Origin: Candidatus Hydrogenedentota bacterium
GTDB taxonomy: Bacteria > Hydrogenedentota > Hydrogenedentia > Hydrogenedentales > CAITNO01
Length of the DNA stretch: 58,578 bases
Direction: 5' to 3'
NCBI GenBank assembly: GCA_018056705.1
Contig: JAGPFE010000019.1
Coordinates: forward strand, 1 to 58,578
The position numbers were made by a program, and so were the translations under genes. Below are positions 57,992 through 58,578 of the stretch, piece by piece. Every line of letters begins with the position of its first letter. The stretch's first letter is position 1. The notes beneath the pieces are model-generated. The model made no database searches. It was not told the DNA's origin and saw nothing but the letters and a program-made list of their open reading frames with translations.

Positions 57992-58578
57992 ATGGTGTTC
58001 ATGGAACCATCCCCTCAACGCGTACTGATTATTCGACTCGGCGCGATCGGCGATGTGATCCGCGTGCTGCCCGCCTTGCACGCCCTGCGGGAACGCTACC
58101 CCTCCGCCCGGATCGACTGGGCCGTGGAAGCCCGAAGCGCGGAGATACTCCAGGATCATCCCGCCCTGAACGGCCTGCTGGTCTTTCACCGGACCGGGCG
58201 GTTTCTAGAAAACCTGCGCGGTTTCCTGGCCTTCGCGCGAAGGATCCGCCAAGGAGGGTATGACCTGGTGCTGGATTTTCATGGAATCCTCAAAAGCGGC
58301 TTCCTGGCCGCGGTCAGCGGGGCCAGGAGTCGGGTGGGATTCGCCCGTCCCCGGGCCCAGGAAGGTAGCTGGCTTTTTCTCACTGAGCGAGTCCGCCTAC
58401 CCTCATCCCGCTTGAACCGGATCGAAGAAAACCTGGAGTTGATCCGCGCGGTAGACGCGCGACGGGGCGTGCTCGACGTCATCATTTCGGTGTCCCCGGA
58501 CATCCAGGTGGAGGTGGAAGCCTGGTTTGAGGAAAAATTCGATTCCGGCAAGTTACTGGTGGCGGTACACGCGCCCGT
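57992..58578 (+). CDS. GT9 heptosyltransferase-type glycosyltransferase, 3'-truncated by window edge
   Basis: The first ~195 residues are visible. The N-terminus RVLIIRLGAIGDVIRVLPAL and the following ALRERYPSARIDWAVEARS are the classic opening of LPS heptosyltransferases (WaaC/WaaF/GT9), with DLVLDFHGILKSG a little later. It would transfer heptose or a related sugar to lipid A core, supporting a Gram-negative envelope. An ATG at 58001 is an alternative start. The donor-binding C-domain lies beyond the window. Confidence 0.9.
   Translation, partial: MVFMEPSPQRVLIIRLGAIGDVIRVLPALHALRERYPSARIDWAVEARSAEILQDHPALNGLLVFHRTGRFLENLRGFLAFARRIRQGGYDLVLDFHGILKSGFLAAVSGARSRVGFARPRAQEGSWLFLTERVRLPSSRLNRIEENLELIRAVDARRGVLDVIISVSPDIQVEVEAWFEEKFDSGKLLVAVHAP

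Overview
The window is GC-rich, densely coded bacterial DNA. A TolC/RND export operon and a GT9 heptosyltransferase-type gene point to a diderm (Gram-negative-type) envelope. Pyruvate:ferredoxin oxidoreductase, FeoAB ferrous iron uptake and a menaquinone gene cluster point to an anaerobic or facultative lifestyle. LL-diaminopimelate aminotransferase, a DUF1559-like pseudopilin with an H-X10-DG tail, a DUF2804 protein and a Tat-exported sugar-isomerase-like protein together recall uncultured PVC/FCB-margin lineages such as Hydrogenedentota, Sumerlaeota or Planctomycetota. That placement is inference; no rRNA gene is present.

Layout. 1-6.8 kb: 3' part of a Gfo/Idh/MocA oxidoreductase, a PilZ protein and a stand-alone response regulator, a 1.1 kb gene-poor stretch with an AT-rich core, then an EIIA-CBS-CBS regulator followed by two ArsB/NhaD-type ion permeases, the second broken by two compensating indels. 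6.8-16 kb: an orphan sugar-type ABC ATPase, a methyltransferase-like gene, and a marR-adaptor-RND-TolC efflux operon whose promoter carries a dyad in its spacer. 16-27.9 kb: uvrA, DUF2804, a small Cys-rich Feo-associated protein with feoA and feoB, a UbiE/MenG methyltransferase, a run of exported proteins (unknown, TolB-like propeller, metallophosphoesterase) and an alpha/beta hydrolase. 28-36.8 kb: MATE exporter, dapL, a second EIIA, a DMT transporter, tRNA-Arg(UCU), a repeat-rich intergenic stretch, glnB-glnA, a pseudopilin and a small membrane protein. 36.9-47.1 kb: Tat-exported isomerase-like protein, sir-cysH sulfate assimilation, truA, dihydrolipoyl dehydrogenase, a glycosyltransferase, a 93-residue unknown protein and PTS enzyme I. 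47.1-58.6 kb: menE, menC, menA and menB (transcribed as menB-A-C-E), a dihydroorotate-dehydrogenase-like protein with pyruvate:ferredoxin oxidoreductase, a transglutaminase-like protein and the start of a GT9 gene.

How it fits together. PFOR supplies acetyl-CoA and low-potential electrons; the men cluster plus MenG make menaquinone for respiration. Enzyme I plus two EIIA-type proteins, with no sugar-specific EIIB/EIIC and no HPr here, look like a regulatory rather than a transport PTS; one EIIA is fused to CBS domains and sits directly upstream of ion permeases. Candidate vegetative promoters share a sigma70-like pattern with unusually consistent 16-18 base spacers. Three clear short indels in otherwise intact genes suggest either assembly error or recent decay.
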